From: Reyranella sp.
GTDB taxonomy: Bacteria > Pseudomonadota > Alphaproteobacteria > Reyranellales > Reyranellaceae
NCBI RefSeq assembly: GCF_030651995.1
Contig: NZ_JAUSBN010000060.1
Location: 1 to 44,469, forward strand
DNA: 44,469 nt
Reading direction: 5' to 3'
Below the pieces are notes generated by a model that had not been told where the DNA came from, searched no databases, and saw only the letters and a program-made list of their open reading frames with translations. This document shows, one piece after another, positions 1 to 7,445 of this stretch. Numbering within the stretch: the first letter of the stretch is position 1; each line of letters opens with the position of its first letter. The translations under genes were made by a program, and so were the position numbers.

Positions 1-279
1 CAGGCGCTGACCACGATCCGCCAGGCCGCCTCGGCCTACAAGACGAAGGGCAACGCCCGCATCACGGCGACGGGTCACACCGATACGTCGGGCACCGAGG
101 CCTACAACATGGCGCTGTCGCTGCGTCGCGCCAACGCCGTCAAGGACGCGCTGGTCCGCGAGGGCGTGCCGGCGACCAACATCGCCGTCCTCGGCCGTGG
201 CGAGCAGGGCCTGCTGGTGCAGACCGGCCCCAACGTCCGCGAGCCGCAGAACCGCCGCGTCGAGATCGTGATCCAGTAA
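1..279 (+). CDS. OmpA-family C-terminal domain protein (5' truncated by window)
   Basis: Only the last 92 codons are present, open from base 1 to a TAA at 277-279. The translation is an OmpA-like peptidoglycan-binding domain: TGHTDTSGTEAYN with the usual Asp, the helix ALSLRRANAVKDAL, and the ending PQNRRVEIVIQ with the conserved Arg pair. Family members anchor the outer membrane to peptidoglycan by binding meso-diaminopimelate. The upstream part (beta-barrel, lipoprotein or other) is outside the window, so it could be an OmpA porin, a Pal-like lipoprotein or another OmpA-domain protein. A strong terminator follows 26 bases after the stop, so this is the end of its transcription unit. Confidence 0.9.
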   Translation, partial: QALTTIRQAASAYKTKGNARITATGHTDTSGTEAYNMALSLRRANAVKDALVREGVPATNIAVLGRGEQGLLVQTGPNVREPQNRRVEIVIQ

Positions 280-305
280 TCCTGGATCCGCATCGCAAAG
301 GCATG

Positions 306-337
306 AACGGCCGGGCATCGCCCGGCCGTTCTCTTTT
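306..337 (+). terminator. Rho-independent terminator after the OmpA-family gene
   Basis: A perfect 11-bp stem, AACGGCCGGGC (306-316) with GCCCGGCCGTT (320-330), around a 3-base loop, is followed by CTCTTTT. It lies just downstream of the OmpA-family stop codon and separates that gene from the dioxygenase gene. Confidence 0.9.
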
Positions 338-381
338 GGGCCGCGTGCGCTACACTGGCGAAAATGACCAGGAGGATTCGC

Positions 382-1245
382 ATGGCAGGCGCCTTCGACA
401 TCACCCCGCTCGACGCCACGTTCGGCGCCGTCGTCACCGGCGTGAAGCTCGCCGACCTCGACGATGCCGGATGGCGCGAACTGCATGCCGCGTGGCTCGA
501 ATACGCACTCCTCGTTTTTCCCGACCAGCATTTCAAGCGCGACGAGCAGATCGCCTTCGCCCGCCGCTTCGGCCCGCTCGAGTTCGAGATGGCCGCGATC
601 AGCAACGTGCGCTCCGACGGCAGCCTGCGTGTCGAGACCGACAACGACGACATGATGAAGATCCTGAAGGGCAACATGGGCTGGCATGCCGACAGCACCT
701 ACATGCCGGTCCAGGCCAAGGGCGCGGTGTTCAGCGCCGAGGTGGTTCCCGGCATCGGCGGCCAGACCGGCTTCGCCGACATGCGGGCGGCCTACGACGC
801 GCTCGACGAGCATCTGAAGGCACGCGTCGAGACGCTGCAGGCCCGTCACTCGCTGCACTACAGCCAGTCGAAGCTCGGCCATGAGACGAAGAAGGCCGAT
901 GGCGAATACAGCGGCTACGGGCTGCACGACGGTCCCGTGCCGCTGCGACCTCTGGTAAAGACCCATCCCGAGACCGGTCGCAAGTCGCTGCTGATCGGCC
1001 GCCATGCCCACGCCATTCCCGGCCTGGACCCGGTCGAGTCCGAACGCTTCCTGCAGGAACTGATCGACTTCGCCTGCCAGCCGCCGCGCGTCTATCATCA
1101 CGACTGGGCGCCGGGCGACGCGGTCCTGTGGGACAATCGCTGCCTGCTGCACCAGGCGACACCGTGGGACATGACCCAGAAGCGCATCATGTGGCACAGC
1201 CGCATCGCCGGCGACCCGGCCAGCGAGACCGCGCTGGCGCGTTGA
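382..1245 (+). CDS. TauD/TfdA-family Fe(II)/2-oxoglutarate dioxygenase
   Basis: A 287-residue soluble enzyme of the TauD/TfdA family. These enzymes use Fe(II) and 2-oxoglutarate to hydroxylate small substrates such as taurine, alkyl sulfates or aryloxyalkanoates. The facial triad is visible: H102 and D104 in GWHADSTYMP, and H257 in CLLHQATPWD. R268 in QKRIMWHSR is the expected 2-oxoglutarate-binding Arg. I chose ATG 382 over the in-frame ATG 364 because AGGAGG at 370-375 lies 6 bases upstream of it. Length is normal for the family. A Bug-type binding protein follows 14 bases after the stop and a flavoenzyme after that, suggesting a small uptake and catabolism unit. The substrate cannot be read from the sequence. 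Confidence 0.88.
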   Translation: MAGAFDITPLDATFGAVVTGVKLADLDDAGWRELHAAWLEYALLVFPDQHFKRDEQIAFARRFGPLEFEMAAISNVRSDGSLRVETDNDDMMKILKGNMGWHADSTYMPVQAKGAVFSAEVVPGIGGQTGFADMRAAYDALDEHLKARVETLQARHSLHYSQSKLGHETKKADGEYSGYGLHDGPVPLRPLVKTHPETGRKSLLIGRHAHAIPGLDPVESERFLQELIDFACQPPRVYHHDWAPGDAVLWDNRCLLHQATPWDMTQKRIMWHSRIAGDPASETALAR

Positions 1246-1259
1246 CGTATCATCGGCGC

Positions 1260-2207
1260 ATGAAGCTGGCCCGACGCGACGCGCTGCGTGGGACTGCTGC
1301 GATGGCCGCAGCAGCGTTGATCGGCGGCCGCGCCCTTGCCGCGACGGACGCGATCCGCCTGATCTGCGGCTTCGGCGTCGGCAATCCCACCGACCTCTGC
1401 GCCCAACTCATCCAGGATGGCTTCTCGACGGCGCTCAACGAGCCGGTGGAATTCGACTATACGCTGGGCCAGGCCGGGGGCCGGGCCGCGCTCGAGGTGA
1501 TCGATGCGGCGCCCGACGGACGGATGCTGCTGATCGCCGAAATCCTGAACCTCGTGCTGCAGGAGACGCCAGCCGAGCCGCTCCTGTCGCGCCTGCAGCC
1601 GATCGCCAAGATAACGCGCGGCTTTTCGACGGCGCTGGCCGTAAACGAACTCTCCGAAATCCGCGACTGGCCGGGCCTGCTCGCCGCGGCGCGTTCGAAC
1701 CGCCTGAGGGCCGCGACGACGGGCCGCGACTCGACCATCGGCCTCCTGCTGGCGCTGGTCGAACGCCGCATGAATCTGTCGTTCGAGGCGATCGAGGTAT
1801 CCGGCACCAATGCCGCCGTGGACATGCTGCTGACGCGCCGCGCCGACATCGCGGTCGTCGATACGCGGACCGCCCTGCTCCACAATGGGCGCAACCGCAC
1901 GAAACTGCGCGTGCTGGCGACCTCGGGTGCGCGCCGCTCCCCGCAGCTGCCGGACGTGCCGACCCTCGCCGAGCTCGCGGGCGATCCCAAGCTCGCCTAC
2001 ACCATCAGCTTCGGCCTGTTTGCGCCCCTGGCCACGCCGTCGGCGGTGGCCCACCGGCTGACGGCCGCGCTGCTGGGCCTGCGCAACGACAAGTCCGTGC
2101 AGACCCAGGCCCGCCTCGCCAACATCCCGCTCCAGCTCGACGGACCGGCCGCCGTCGCGGAGGCGGTCGCGCGCGACCGGCGTGTCGCCGCCGACATCGC
2201 CGGATAG
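1260..2207 (+). CDS. Bug-family tripartite tricarboxylate transporter substrate-binding protein
   Basis: About 315 residues, beginning with a twin-arginine-like signal peptide (MKLARRDALRGTAAMAAAAL, then a cleavage-type GGRALA), so it should be periplasmic. The mature part follows the Bug (TctC) pattern: IRLICGFGVGNPTDLCAQ near the start, a central GLLLALVERRMN region, and the late RVLATSGARRSPQLPDVPT motif, where RSP.LPDVPT is a family hallmark. Bug proteins bind carboxylates or other small acids for TctAB-type carriers or for sensing; many are orphans, and no membrane partner is seen here. The ATG at 1260 starts 14 bases after the dioxygenase stop. A longer in-frame start overlapping the upstream gene exists but would bury the signal peptide. 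Confidence 0.85.
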   Translation: MKLARRDALRGTAAMAAAALIGGRALAATDAIRLICGFGVGNPTDLCAQLIQDGFSTALNEPVEFDYTLGQAGGRAALEVIDAAPDGRMLLIAEILNLVLQETPAEPLLSRLQPIAKITRGFSTALAVNELSEIRDWPGLLAAARSNRLRAATTGRDSTIGLLLALVERRMNLSFEAIEVSGTNAAVDMLLTRRADIAVVDTRTALLHNGRNRTKLRVLATSGARRSPQLPDVPTLAELAGDPKLAYTISFGLFAPLATPSAVAHRLTAALLGLRNDKSVQTQARLANIPLQLDGPAAVAEAVARDRRVAADIAG

Positions 2208-2316
2208 GCGCCCCTTTCGCTGGGTAGTGGCACTCGCCGCCGACCGATTGACCGCCTGCCCGAGCGGTCCAGTATGCGGCAGGAAAGCAGACGCAAAACG
2301 CATCCCCGAGGATTCC

Positions 2317-3516
2317 ATGGACACCCGCGTTCAGCCGGCCCCCACCCTCGCCACCCCAACCCTCAGCGCCCCCGAACGGGCGCGCACCCTGCAGCCGCTG
2401 ATCGACCGGCACGGCGCGGAGATGGACAGCCGCCGCGAGGTCGTGCCGGAAGTGGTCGACGGGCTGGTGGCGAACGACATGCTGCGGCTGTTGCTGCCCC
2501 GGAGCCTGGGCGGCGCCGAGCTGCCGCTGATCGAGTTCTGCAAGACCGTCGAGGCCATCGCCTGGGCCGATGCCAGCGTGGGGTGGTTCGTGAACCAGTC
2601 CAACGTCTCCTCGGCGACCTCCGCCGCCGCCATGCCGCACGACGCGGCCCTCGCCTTCTTCGGCAGTCCCGGTGTCGGCCTCGCCTGGGGCGCGCGCAAC
2701 GGCACCAGCAAGGCGATCCGCGTCGAGGGCGGCTATCGCTTGAGCGGCACCTGGAGCTTCGCCAGCGGCGGGCGGCACACGACCTGGATGGGCGCGCACA
2801 GCGCCGTGCAGAACCCGGACGGCACCCCACACCAGCGCTACGGCAAGGCCGACGACCGCAGCTTCGTATTCAAGCGCAGCGACGCGAGGATCGTCGACGA
2901 CTGGTTCGTGCTGGGCCTGCGCGGCACCGGCAGCGATACCTACACGGTCGAGGACCTGTTCATCCCCGACGCGCATGCACCGGCGCGTGACGCGCTGCAG
3001 GAACGGCGCGAGGCCGGGCCGCTCTACACGATCGGCTCGACCCTGCTCTATGCCAGCGGCTTCTGCAGCGTGACGCTGGGCCTCGGGCGGCGCCTGCTCG
3101 AAACCTACATCGACCTGGCGCGCGGCAAGCACAGCCGCGCGTCGATCAACGCCATGTCGGCCAACAATGCGATCCAGCGCGAAATCGCCCTGCTCGAGGC
3201 CAAGCTGTCGGCCGCCCGCGCCTGGCTGCACGCCGAGGTGTGCGAGGCCTACGACAAGGCGGCGAACGGCACGCTCGATGTCGACGGTCGCATGCGGCTG
3301 CGCCTGGCGACCACCTATGGCATGAACGAGGCGACCGACGTGTCGATCGCGGCCTATCGCGCGGCGGGCACGACGGCGATCCTGAATTCGGCGCCGTTCG
3401 AACGTCGCTTCCGGGACGCCATGAGCGCCAGCCAGCATCTGCAGGGCATGATGGGCCATGCCGAGATGGTCGGCCGCCACATCCTCGGCGTGGAGAACAA
3501 GCTCCAGAACCTCTGA
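2317..3516 (+). CDS. Acyl-CoA dehydrogenase-fold flavoprotein (possible group D monooxygenase)
   Basis: A 399-residue protein with the acyl-CoA dehydrogenase layout: N-terminal helices to about residue 120, a beta domain (SGTWSFASGGRHTTW, DDWFVLGLRGTGSDTYTVED) and a C-terminal helical bundle. The GTWSFASG and LRGTGSDTY signatures resemble the DszC/HpaA-type flavin-dependent monooxygenase branch more than true beta-oxidation dehydrogenases. The usual catalytic Glu of the dehydrogenases is not obvious. I chose ATG 2317 because GAGGA at 2308-2312 precedes it; the open frame extends to 2182 but overlaps the Bug gene. It probably acts with the dioxygenase and Bug protein upstream. The substrate is unknown. 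Confidence 0.82.
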   Translation: MDTRVQPAPTLATPTLSAPERARTLQPLIDRHGAEMDSRREVVPEVVDGLVANDMLRLLLPRSLGGAELPLIEFCKTVEAIAWADASVGWFVNQSNVSSATSAAAMPHDAALAFFGSPGVGLAWGARNGTSKAIRVEGGYRLSGTWSFASGGRHTTWMGAHSAVQNPDGTPHQRYGKADDRSFVFKRSDARIVDDWFVLGLRGTGSDTYTVEDLFIPDAHAPARDALQERREAGPLYTIGSTLLYASGFCSVTLGLGRRLLETYIDLARGKHSRASINAMSANNAIQREIALLEAKLSAARAWLHAEVCEAYDKAANGTLDVDGRMRLRLATTYGMNEATDVSIAAYRAAGTTAILNSAPFERRFRDAMSASQHLQGMMGHAEMVGRHILGVENKLQNL

Positions 3517-3526
3517 GCCAGTGCCG

Positions 3527-3817
3527 CTAGCTCTTCCGGATGAAGCTGATGCGCCCATCGGCCTCCAGGAAGGCCGCCTTGATCTCCCGGCAGTCCTCCA
3601 GGCCCTCCTTGCGGACCTGCGCCATCAGCTCCTCTTCGGTCACGAACTCCTGACGCATGTTGCGCCGCAGGAAACGTTCATTGTCGATCAGCTTCAGCTT
3701 CGGCTCGCGCGTCAATCTCTCGAACGCCGGCAGCCTGAACTGGAGCCATTCGACGGCGTAGCTGCAGGAGAGGATGACGAAGATGACGATCCCGGCATCG
3801 ACGATGGAACGCGACTC
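3527..3817 (-). pseudogene. DUF421 (YetF-like) membrane protein, C-terminal remnant
   Basis: Reading leftward, the frame gives the end of a transmembrane helix (AGIVIFVILSCSYAVEW), then a cytoplasmic domain with LKLIDNERFLRRNM, VTEEELMAQVRKEGLED and the closing AFLEADGRISFIRKS. This is the DUF421/YetF pattern, where a residue-rich LI.nG segment and EeLm..lR..G are followed by E.dG.iSvi. The first two helices of the family are missing. Upstream the frame has no start codon before a stop near 3958, and the DNA there belongs to a lysine-rich gene in another frame. Only a TTG at 3715 could start a 62-residue piece. I call it a 5'-deleted remnant. The exact breakpoint (about 3800-3840) is uncertain. 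Confidence 0.72.
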
Positions 3818-3845
3818 CGGCAGAAAACCCTGGCTGGCATGGCGG

Positions 3846-3992
3846 CTAGCGGCGCCGGTCTCCCTTGTCGCCCTGTCCGCGCTTGGCGGCGCGCTTGCGG
3901 GCGACCTTCTTCCTGGCGGCCTTCTTCCCGACCTTCTTCTTCGCGACCTACCTCTTCACAGTCTTCTTTGCAGCCTTCTTCTTCGTGGCCAT
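3846..3992 (-). pseudogene. Histone H1-like Lys/Ala-rich small protein with an internal amber codon
   Basis: From ATG 3992 the minus strand reads MATKKKAAKKTVKR, then a TAG at 3950-3948, then in the same frame VAKKKVGKKAARKKVARK and RAAKRGQGDKGDRRR to a TAG at 3848-3846. The composition and KKxxKK/KRAAKR spacing resemble bacterial histone H1-like, AlgP/HctB-type DNA-binding tails. GGGAG lies 7 bases before the ATG, so a translation start is preserved. The same-frame continuation after the stop argues for a single nonsense change in a formerly 48-codon gene. It sits between two other damaged genes. It is too short to have been recovered as an uninterrupted ORF. Confidence 0.6.
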
Positions 3993-4049
3993 GCAGTCAC
4001 TCCCATGCGAGGCAACGACAACGAAACGCCGCGCACGGAGTTCCGCCGA

Positions 4050-4727
4050 TCAGGTCCTGCGGGGTGCTCGCGGTTTCTTCGGCTCCGGCGCGGCCGTCCA
4101 GTTCACGCCTTCCATCGTCCGGAGCAGCGCCTTGGCCCCCACAGGCGGCGAGCCATCCTCGCCCAGCCACGTTGCCCAGACGTCAAACCTCTCGAGGATC
4201 GCCGGCATGCGCGGTTCGTCTTCCACCGGCTTGATCGAGCGGCGGATGAGCTCGCTCGCGGGCACTGTTGCCATGACGCAGAACAGCAGCGGCGCAGGCT
4301 GGCCCACGATCTCATAGCGCCGCCACACGAAGGCAAAGCCGCGCGGCTGGCCATCCCCGGGATTGACCGTCCACTGCTTCACTTCCGTCCCGCCCGAGGG
4401 CTTCGTGACTTCCTCGCCCTCGTTGAACGTCTCGAAGGCGACGATGCCGCGCTGCCCGGCGTGAAAGGGAGTGCGGAACGGCTCCTTGGCATCGATCGTC
4501 TCGGAGCGCGCGTGGATCGGCCGCGGCCGCCGCCAGTCCCTCGGATCCGGGAAGCCCCAGCGCATCGGCACGACGCGTCGCCTGCCGGCCTCCGCGTCCC
4601 AGATGACGACGGGCACCGGGCCACCGACACGATAGGTGTGGACCTCGCCATCCCCCTCATTGCCGCCGCCCTCGTTGCCACTGCTGCCGTCGCCGGTCAG
4701 CAACGAGGCGGTCACCAACAGCGTCAA
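4050..4727 (-). pseudogene. SRAP (YedK/HMCES-like) domain protein missing its N-terminus
   Basis: The open frame encodes much of an SOS-response-associated-peptidase fold: VVIWDAEAGRRRVVPMRWGF, then IHARSETIDAKEPFRTPF (the HARxE region), then RGIVAFETFNEGEEV, GFAFVWRRYE and the family-typical ending WATWLGEDG with AKALLRTMEGVNW. SRAP proteins use an N-terminal Cys2, in MCGR or MCN, to crosslink to abasic sites in single-stranded DNA. That Cys is absent here. The first 30 codons are low-complexity GSSGNEGGGNEGDG and lie antisense to a kinase fragment, and no ATG precedes the conserved part. A broken gene is therefore the best reading. A shortened, divergent SRAP translated from TTG 4727 or another weak start is the alternative. 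Confidence 0.65.
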
Positions 4728-4962
4728 GCATGCGTTCGGCGAAGCGGGCGGACGGGTGGTCGTGAAGCTTCAGTCCGACGTGGGATTCGGTGAGGGCCGC
4801 CTGACCGTGACCGACAATGGCCGCGGTATCCGGACAGACTCACCTGGCGGATCCGGCCTGCAACTGATCGACTCGCTGTCCCGGCAGATCGGTGGGCAGC
4901 TGAAACGCGAGAGCTCGCCGAACGGGACCTCCACCGTCGTGACCTTGCCCATCATCGACTAG
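4702..4962 (+). pseudogene. Sensor histidine kinase C-terminal (HATPase) remnant
   Basis: From 4702 the plus strand reads NEAVTNSVKHAFGEAGGRVV, the N box of an HWE/HisKA_2-type kinase. It continues with LTVTDNGRGI (G1 box), GGSGLQLIDSLSRQIGG (G2 region) and NGTSTVVTLPIID to a TAG at 4960-4962. These are the last 86 codons of the ATP-binding domain; the histidine box and any sensor domain are gone. The DNA just upstream is antisense to the SRAP remnant, so the two fragments share a junction near 4640-4702. The open frame can be extended to ATG 4636, but the added residues (Pro/Ser-rich) are just the complement of the SRAP low-complexity stretch. It would not be a working kinase. Confidence 0.75.
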
Positions 4963-5097
4963 CCCGAGGACGCCAAGGGGTACCGCGACGGGCGTTTCTC
5001 GACATGGATTGTCCCAGCGTGTAAGGGGGCCGCCATTGTCCACCCATCTTGGCTTGCGACGGCTGAGAGTTGCATGTCCTGATGAAGGAGACCCGGA

Positions 5098-5307
5098 GTG
5101 GCCGCCTCCAGTCTGAGCCCCGATGAGTTCGCCGGGTTACTGGCGATCGATGGCAGCATCACCTAACGGCGGCCCTCGATGGAAGTCGAGATCCGGCTGC
5201 GCCAGCTCGGCTTGATCGAACGAAACGGCATCTCGCGCCTGCCGATCCGCACGAGGCGGGGCAACGATCTGGTGAGTGAGGCCGGGCGGCTGCTCTCCGG
5301 GGAATGA
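5098..5307 (+). pseudogene. Small unknown ORF split by an in-frame stop
   Basis: A GTG at 5098, preceded by AAGGAG (5085-5090), opens a frame reading VAASSLSPDEFAGLLAIDGS, which meets a TAA at 5164-5166. The same frame continues as MEVEIRLRQLGLIERNGISR, LPIRTRRGNDLVSEAGRLLS and GE to a TGA at 5305-5307. The two halves look like one small helix-turn-helix-like protein of about 69 codons: the first half ends where the second picks up, and EVEIRLRQLGLIE...GNDLVSEAGRLL resembles a winged-helix tail. I do not recognise a named family. ATG 5179 could still start a 42-residue piece. It lies at the right end of the decayed strip. Confidence 0.45.
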
Positions 5308-5345
5308 CCCTGGATCCCAGCAAGACGCTTCGGAATAAGCGCCGC

Positions 5346-5777
5346 TCAGTTTGAAGTCAGCGGGCCGATGGCACTGACCATGTAGTTGACGGCGATGAGC
5401 GCAAGCGCGAGGCCCACGGCAGCCCAGAGACCCCAGGTCAGGAAAGTCCGAGGACTGAGGCGAGCCGGTGCGCGATGGCTCGGCTCCGGCAGCGTACTGA
5501 TGATGCGTCGTGCCGCACCTGTCGCGTCGCCGGCTGCCCAGCGCGTGTCGGGAAGGTTGACGAAGGTCTCCGCCAGGGACTCGGCCGCCTCGGCGCGCGG
5601 CAATACCGACAGGCGCGCCGCCTCCTGCCAGGGATCGATGCCGAGGCGCTCCAGCGCGGTGAGGACGGTGATGTCCTCGCCGCTGTTTTGAGTGCCGCGC
5701 CTCTCGCTTCCGACGACAGTGAAAAGGAAATGTGTGTAGCGGGCGCGGCTCAGGGCGTAGTCGGGACGAACTGTCAT
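5346..5777 (-). CDS. Hypothetical protein with C-terminal membrane segment
   Basis: 143 residues from ATG 5777, which has AAGGA about 5 bases upstream on the minus strand. A longer in-frame start at 5999 would add 74 Arg/Trp-rich residues and is unlikely. The N-terminal part is charged (MTVRPDYALSRARYTHFLFT, then ITVLTALERLGIDPWQEAARL). Near the end is one hydrophobic helix, WGLWAAVGLALALIAVNYMV, followed by a short tail. That suggests a tail-anchored inner-membrane protein with its bulk in the cytoplasm. The segment LERLGIDPWQEAARLS resembles a short motif I have seen in rhizobial hypotheticals, but no function follows. It is convergent with the small ORF at 5098-5307. Confidence 0.65.
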   Translation of the reverse strand: MTVRPDYALSRARYTHFLFTVVGSERRGTQNSGEDITVLTALERLGIDPWQEAARLSVLPRAEAAESLAETFVNLPDTRWAAGDATGAARRIISTLPEPSHRAPARLSPRTFLTWGLWAAVGLALALIAVNYMVSAIGPLTSN

Positions 5778-6014
5778 GGGTTCCTTCGCCGCGGATGCCC
5801 GTCGTGGCGTGCTGATGGAGAGGCCGAAGGTCCGCCATTCGGAGCGCAGGGCCCAAACGACAAAGGAGGCTCTGCGATGTGCAGGGCCTCCTCGTGCTCC
5901 TCCGGCCGGACGCCATTGCATCCATGGTCGCAGGTGGGTGATGGTGCAGGACTCCAGGCTCCCGTCGGTCATCCGCCACTCTCGTGGTGCGGCGTCCAAA
6001 GGGACCGCCTCAGA

Positions 6015-6230
6015 TCAGCCTTCGACTTCGCGCAGGTTCTCGGCCGACATCTTGCCGCTGCGGCGATCGGCGACCACGTCGTAGGAGACCTTCTGGCCTT
6101 CGCTCAGCATGCCGAGGGTCGAACGTTCGACGGCACTGATGTGCACGAAGGTATCGGCGCCGCCCTGATCGGGCTGGATGAAGCCGAAGCCCTTCTGGGA
6201 ATTGAACCACTTCACGGTTCCCGTCGTCAT
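6015..6230 (-). CDS. Cold-shock protein, CspA family
   Basis: 71 residues from ATG 6230 (MTTGTVKWFNSQKGFGFIQP). This is a complete single cold-shock domain with RNP1 (KGFGFI) and RNP2 (DTFVHISAV), ending NLREVEG. Such proteins bind single-stranded RNA or DNA and melt RNA structure, either during cold shock or as general growth-phase chaperones. An in-frame ATG at 6257 would add nine atypical residues; the usual CspA N-terminus fixes 6230. The upstream non-coding stretch is long enough for the structured 5' leader typical of csp mRNAs, but I did not find a recognisable cold-box. Confidence 0.95.
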   Translation of the reverse strand: MTTGTVKWFNSQKGFGFIQPDQGGADTFVHISAVERSTLGMLSEGQKVSYDVVADRRSGKMSAENLREVEG

Positions 6231-6257
6231 GGGGCACCCTTTCATTTGAGTAGACAT

Positions 6258-6738
6258 GCGTTCCTGCCGCGACTGCAGGGCAGACGGCAGGAGTGTCGAA
6301 CTTGCGAATTTTCAGGATCAAACGCGGTGGAGCGGGCTGCCGGGCTTCGACCGGGGCACGGACCAAAATCAGATGTCCGTCTTTCGACGGCAGACGTATC
6401 GCCCGTTTGGGTCGCCAATACAAGGACGCGCTGGATGCGGCATCGGCATCCAGATCGGCGACCTCACGGTGGAGCGCGAGCCCCTTTATGGCGAATACCT
6501 GAACCTCGCAGGCGGGCTCGAGGTCCAGACGGAAGCCATTGAGAATGAGCTGCGTCCTGCTGTCGATGGGCGACGGCAGCCGAGACGTTCAGTCTCTCCG
6601 GACGAAGCAACGATCGAACCCTTCCAGGGTCCAATATACGGAATGAGGCTCACTCTTTGTCTTGGAGAATGCCTCTTCTTCACATGGTCTTGAAGGTCGG
6701 CTGTTTCGCCGAAGTTTCATGGTTCGCGCCCATTTACG
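6258..6738. other. Stretch without a convincing gene
   Basis: This 480-base stretch upstream of the cold-shock gene has no frame I would call. Overlapping open frames occur on both strands (for example a plus frame from 6256 to 6693 and a minus frame running from about 6590 into the csp gene). The minus one has protein-like segments (LILNGFRLDLEPACEVQVF) but no ATG, GTG or TTG upstream of a stop. The cold-shock mRNA leader and promoter should lie in its left part. Confidence 0.5.
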
Positions 6739-6897
6739 ATGGCACGATTTGAGCTATACGCATCTGCGGACTCTGCCGCCAGCGAGAGCCATGTGTTCCG
6801 CGTCGAAGCGTCGGCCTCGGACACCGAGGAGAAGTCCAGCGGGGAACCTTCCCTTCTGGCTCCGCCACGGATGTCCACAGTGCCGGTGAAATTTTGA
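6739..6897 (+). CDS. Possible 52-residue small protein
   Basis: ATG 6739 opens 52 codons ending in TGA 6895-6897, 12 bases before the GTG start of the next gene. The product begins MARFELYASADSAASESHVF and is Ser/Glu-rich with no membrane segment. Its position just ahead of, and in the same direction as, the TPR-like gene would fit a two-gene unit. There is no clear Shine-Dalgarno, and third-position GC is only moderate, so it may be chance. It is below the size normally listed. Confidence 0.3.
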   Translation: MARFELYASADSAASESHVFRVEASASDTEEKSSGEPSLLAPPRMSTVPVKF

Positions 6898-6909
6898 GGG
6901 TATGACATC

Positions 6910-7260
6910 GTGACCAGAGAAGAGCAGATCGAACTGGGCAAGCAGCTCATCGGGGAGATGCGCGCGGCCTTTACCCGGGGTGACTGGGACGGGACGACGA
7001 GCGCCTACGAGCAGATGGAAGGCATCAAGACCGACCGCGCGATCAATCTGGAGGCAACATGCCTCGCGGTTCGCGCCCTTGTCGCCGCCAAGGAACGCGG
7101 CGCGGCGCGTCAGCTGCTCACGAGGGTCCCAACGGGTCCCTACAAGAAGCCTGCCCACTATGAATTCCTGGCGCGCGCCTACCTCGACCTCAAGCGGTAC
7201 AAGGACGCCGCAGTCGCATGCGAAAGCGCCGAGGAATTGCGCATCGCCGAACTGAAGTAA
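6910..7260 (+). CDS. Small TPR-like helical protein
   Basis: 116 residues from a GTG start (GAGGG at 6896-6900 upstream), beginning TREEQIELGKQLIGEMRAAF. It is all-helical, with paired helices of tetratricopeptide character: WDGTTSAYEQMEGIKTDRAI, then NLEATCLAVRALVAAKERGA, then HYEFLARAYLDLKRYKDAAV, where the A..Y..L..Y..A spacing is a typical TPR. It has no signal peptide. TPR proteins act as binding scaffolds; no partner is evident here. The next gene, hldE, starts 185 bases downstream and is probably transcribed separately. Confidence 0.7.
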   Translation: MTREEQIELGKQLIGEMRAAFTRGDWDGTTSAYEQMEGIKTDRAINLEATCLAVRALVAAKERGAARQLLTRVPTGPYKKPAHYEFLARAYLDLKRYKDAAVACESAEELRIAELK

Positions 7261-7445
7261 CCGGGTGACGCAGGTCCGACGAGACTTGCGCGCCACGGTA
7301 CCGCCGAGACGGCCGCGGTGCCGCCCGTCCCGAGACCTGCAGCGACGAGACGGCCGGGCGCGAGTGGCGGACTCTCAAGTGCCAAGCTAGCATGTCTTGG
7401 AAGACCGGGTAGGCTGGCCGGACATGGTCCGATCGGGGCGGGGGA

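Noticed and set aside
2005..3558. Long minus-strand open frame (517 codons) over the flavoenzyme gene
   Set aside because: It is a GC-driven shadow: the plus strand has a coherent acyl-CoA dehydrogenase-fold protein and the minus product is Arg/Gly/Ala-rich without motifs.
6256..6693. 145-codon plus frame upstream of the small ORF
   Set aside because: It starts inside the csp leader, has poor codon pattern and no recognisable motif.
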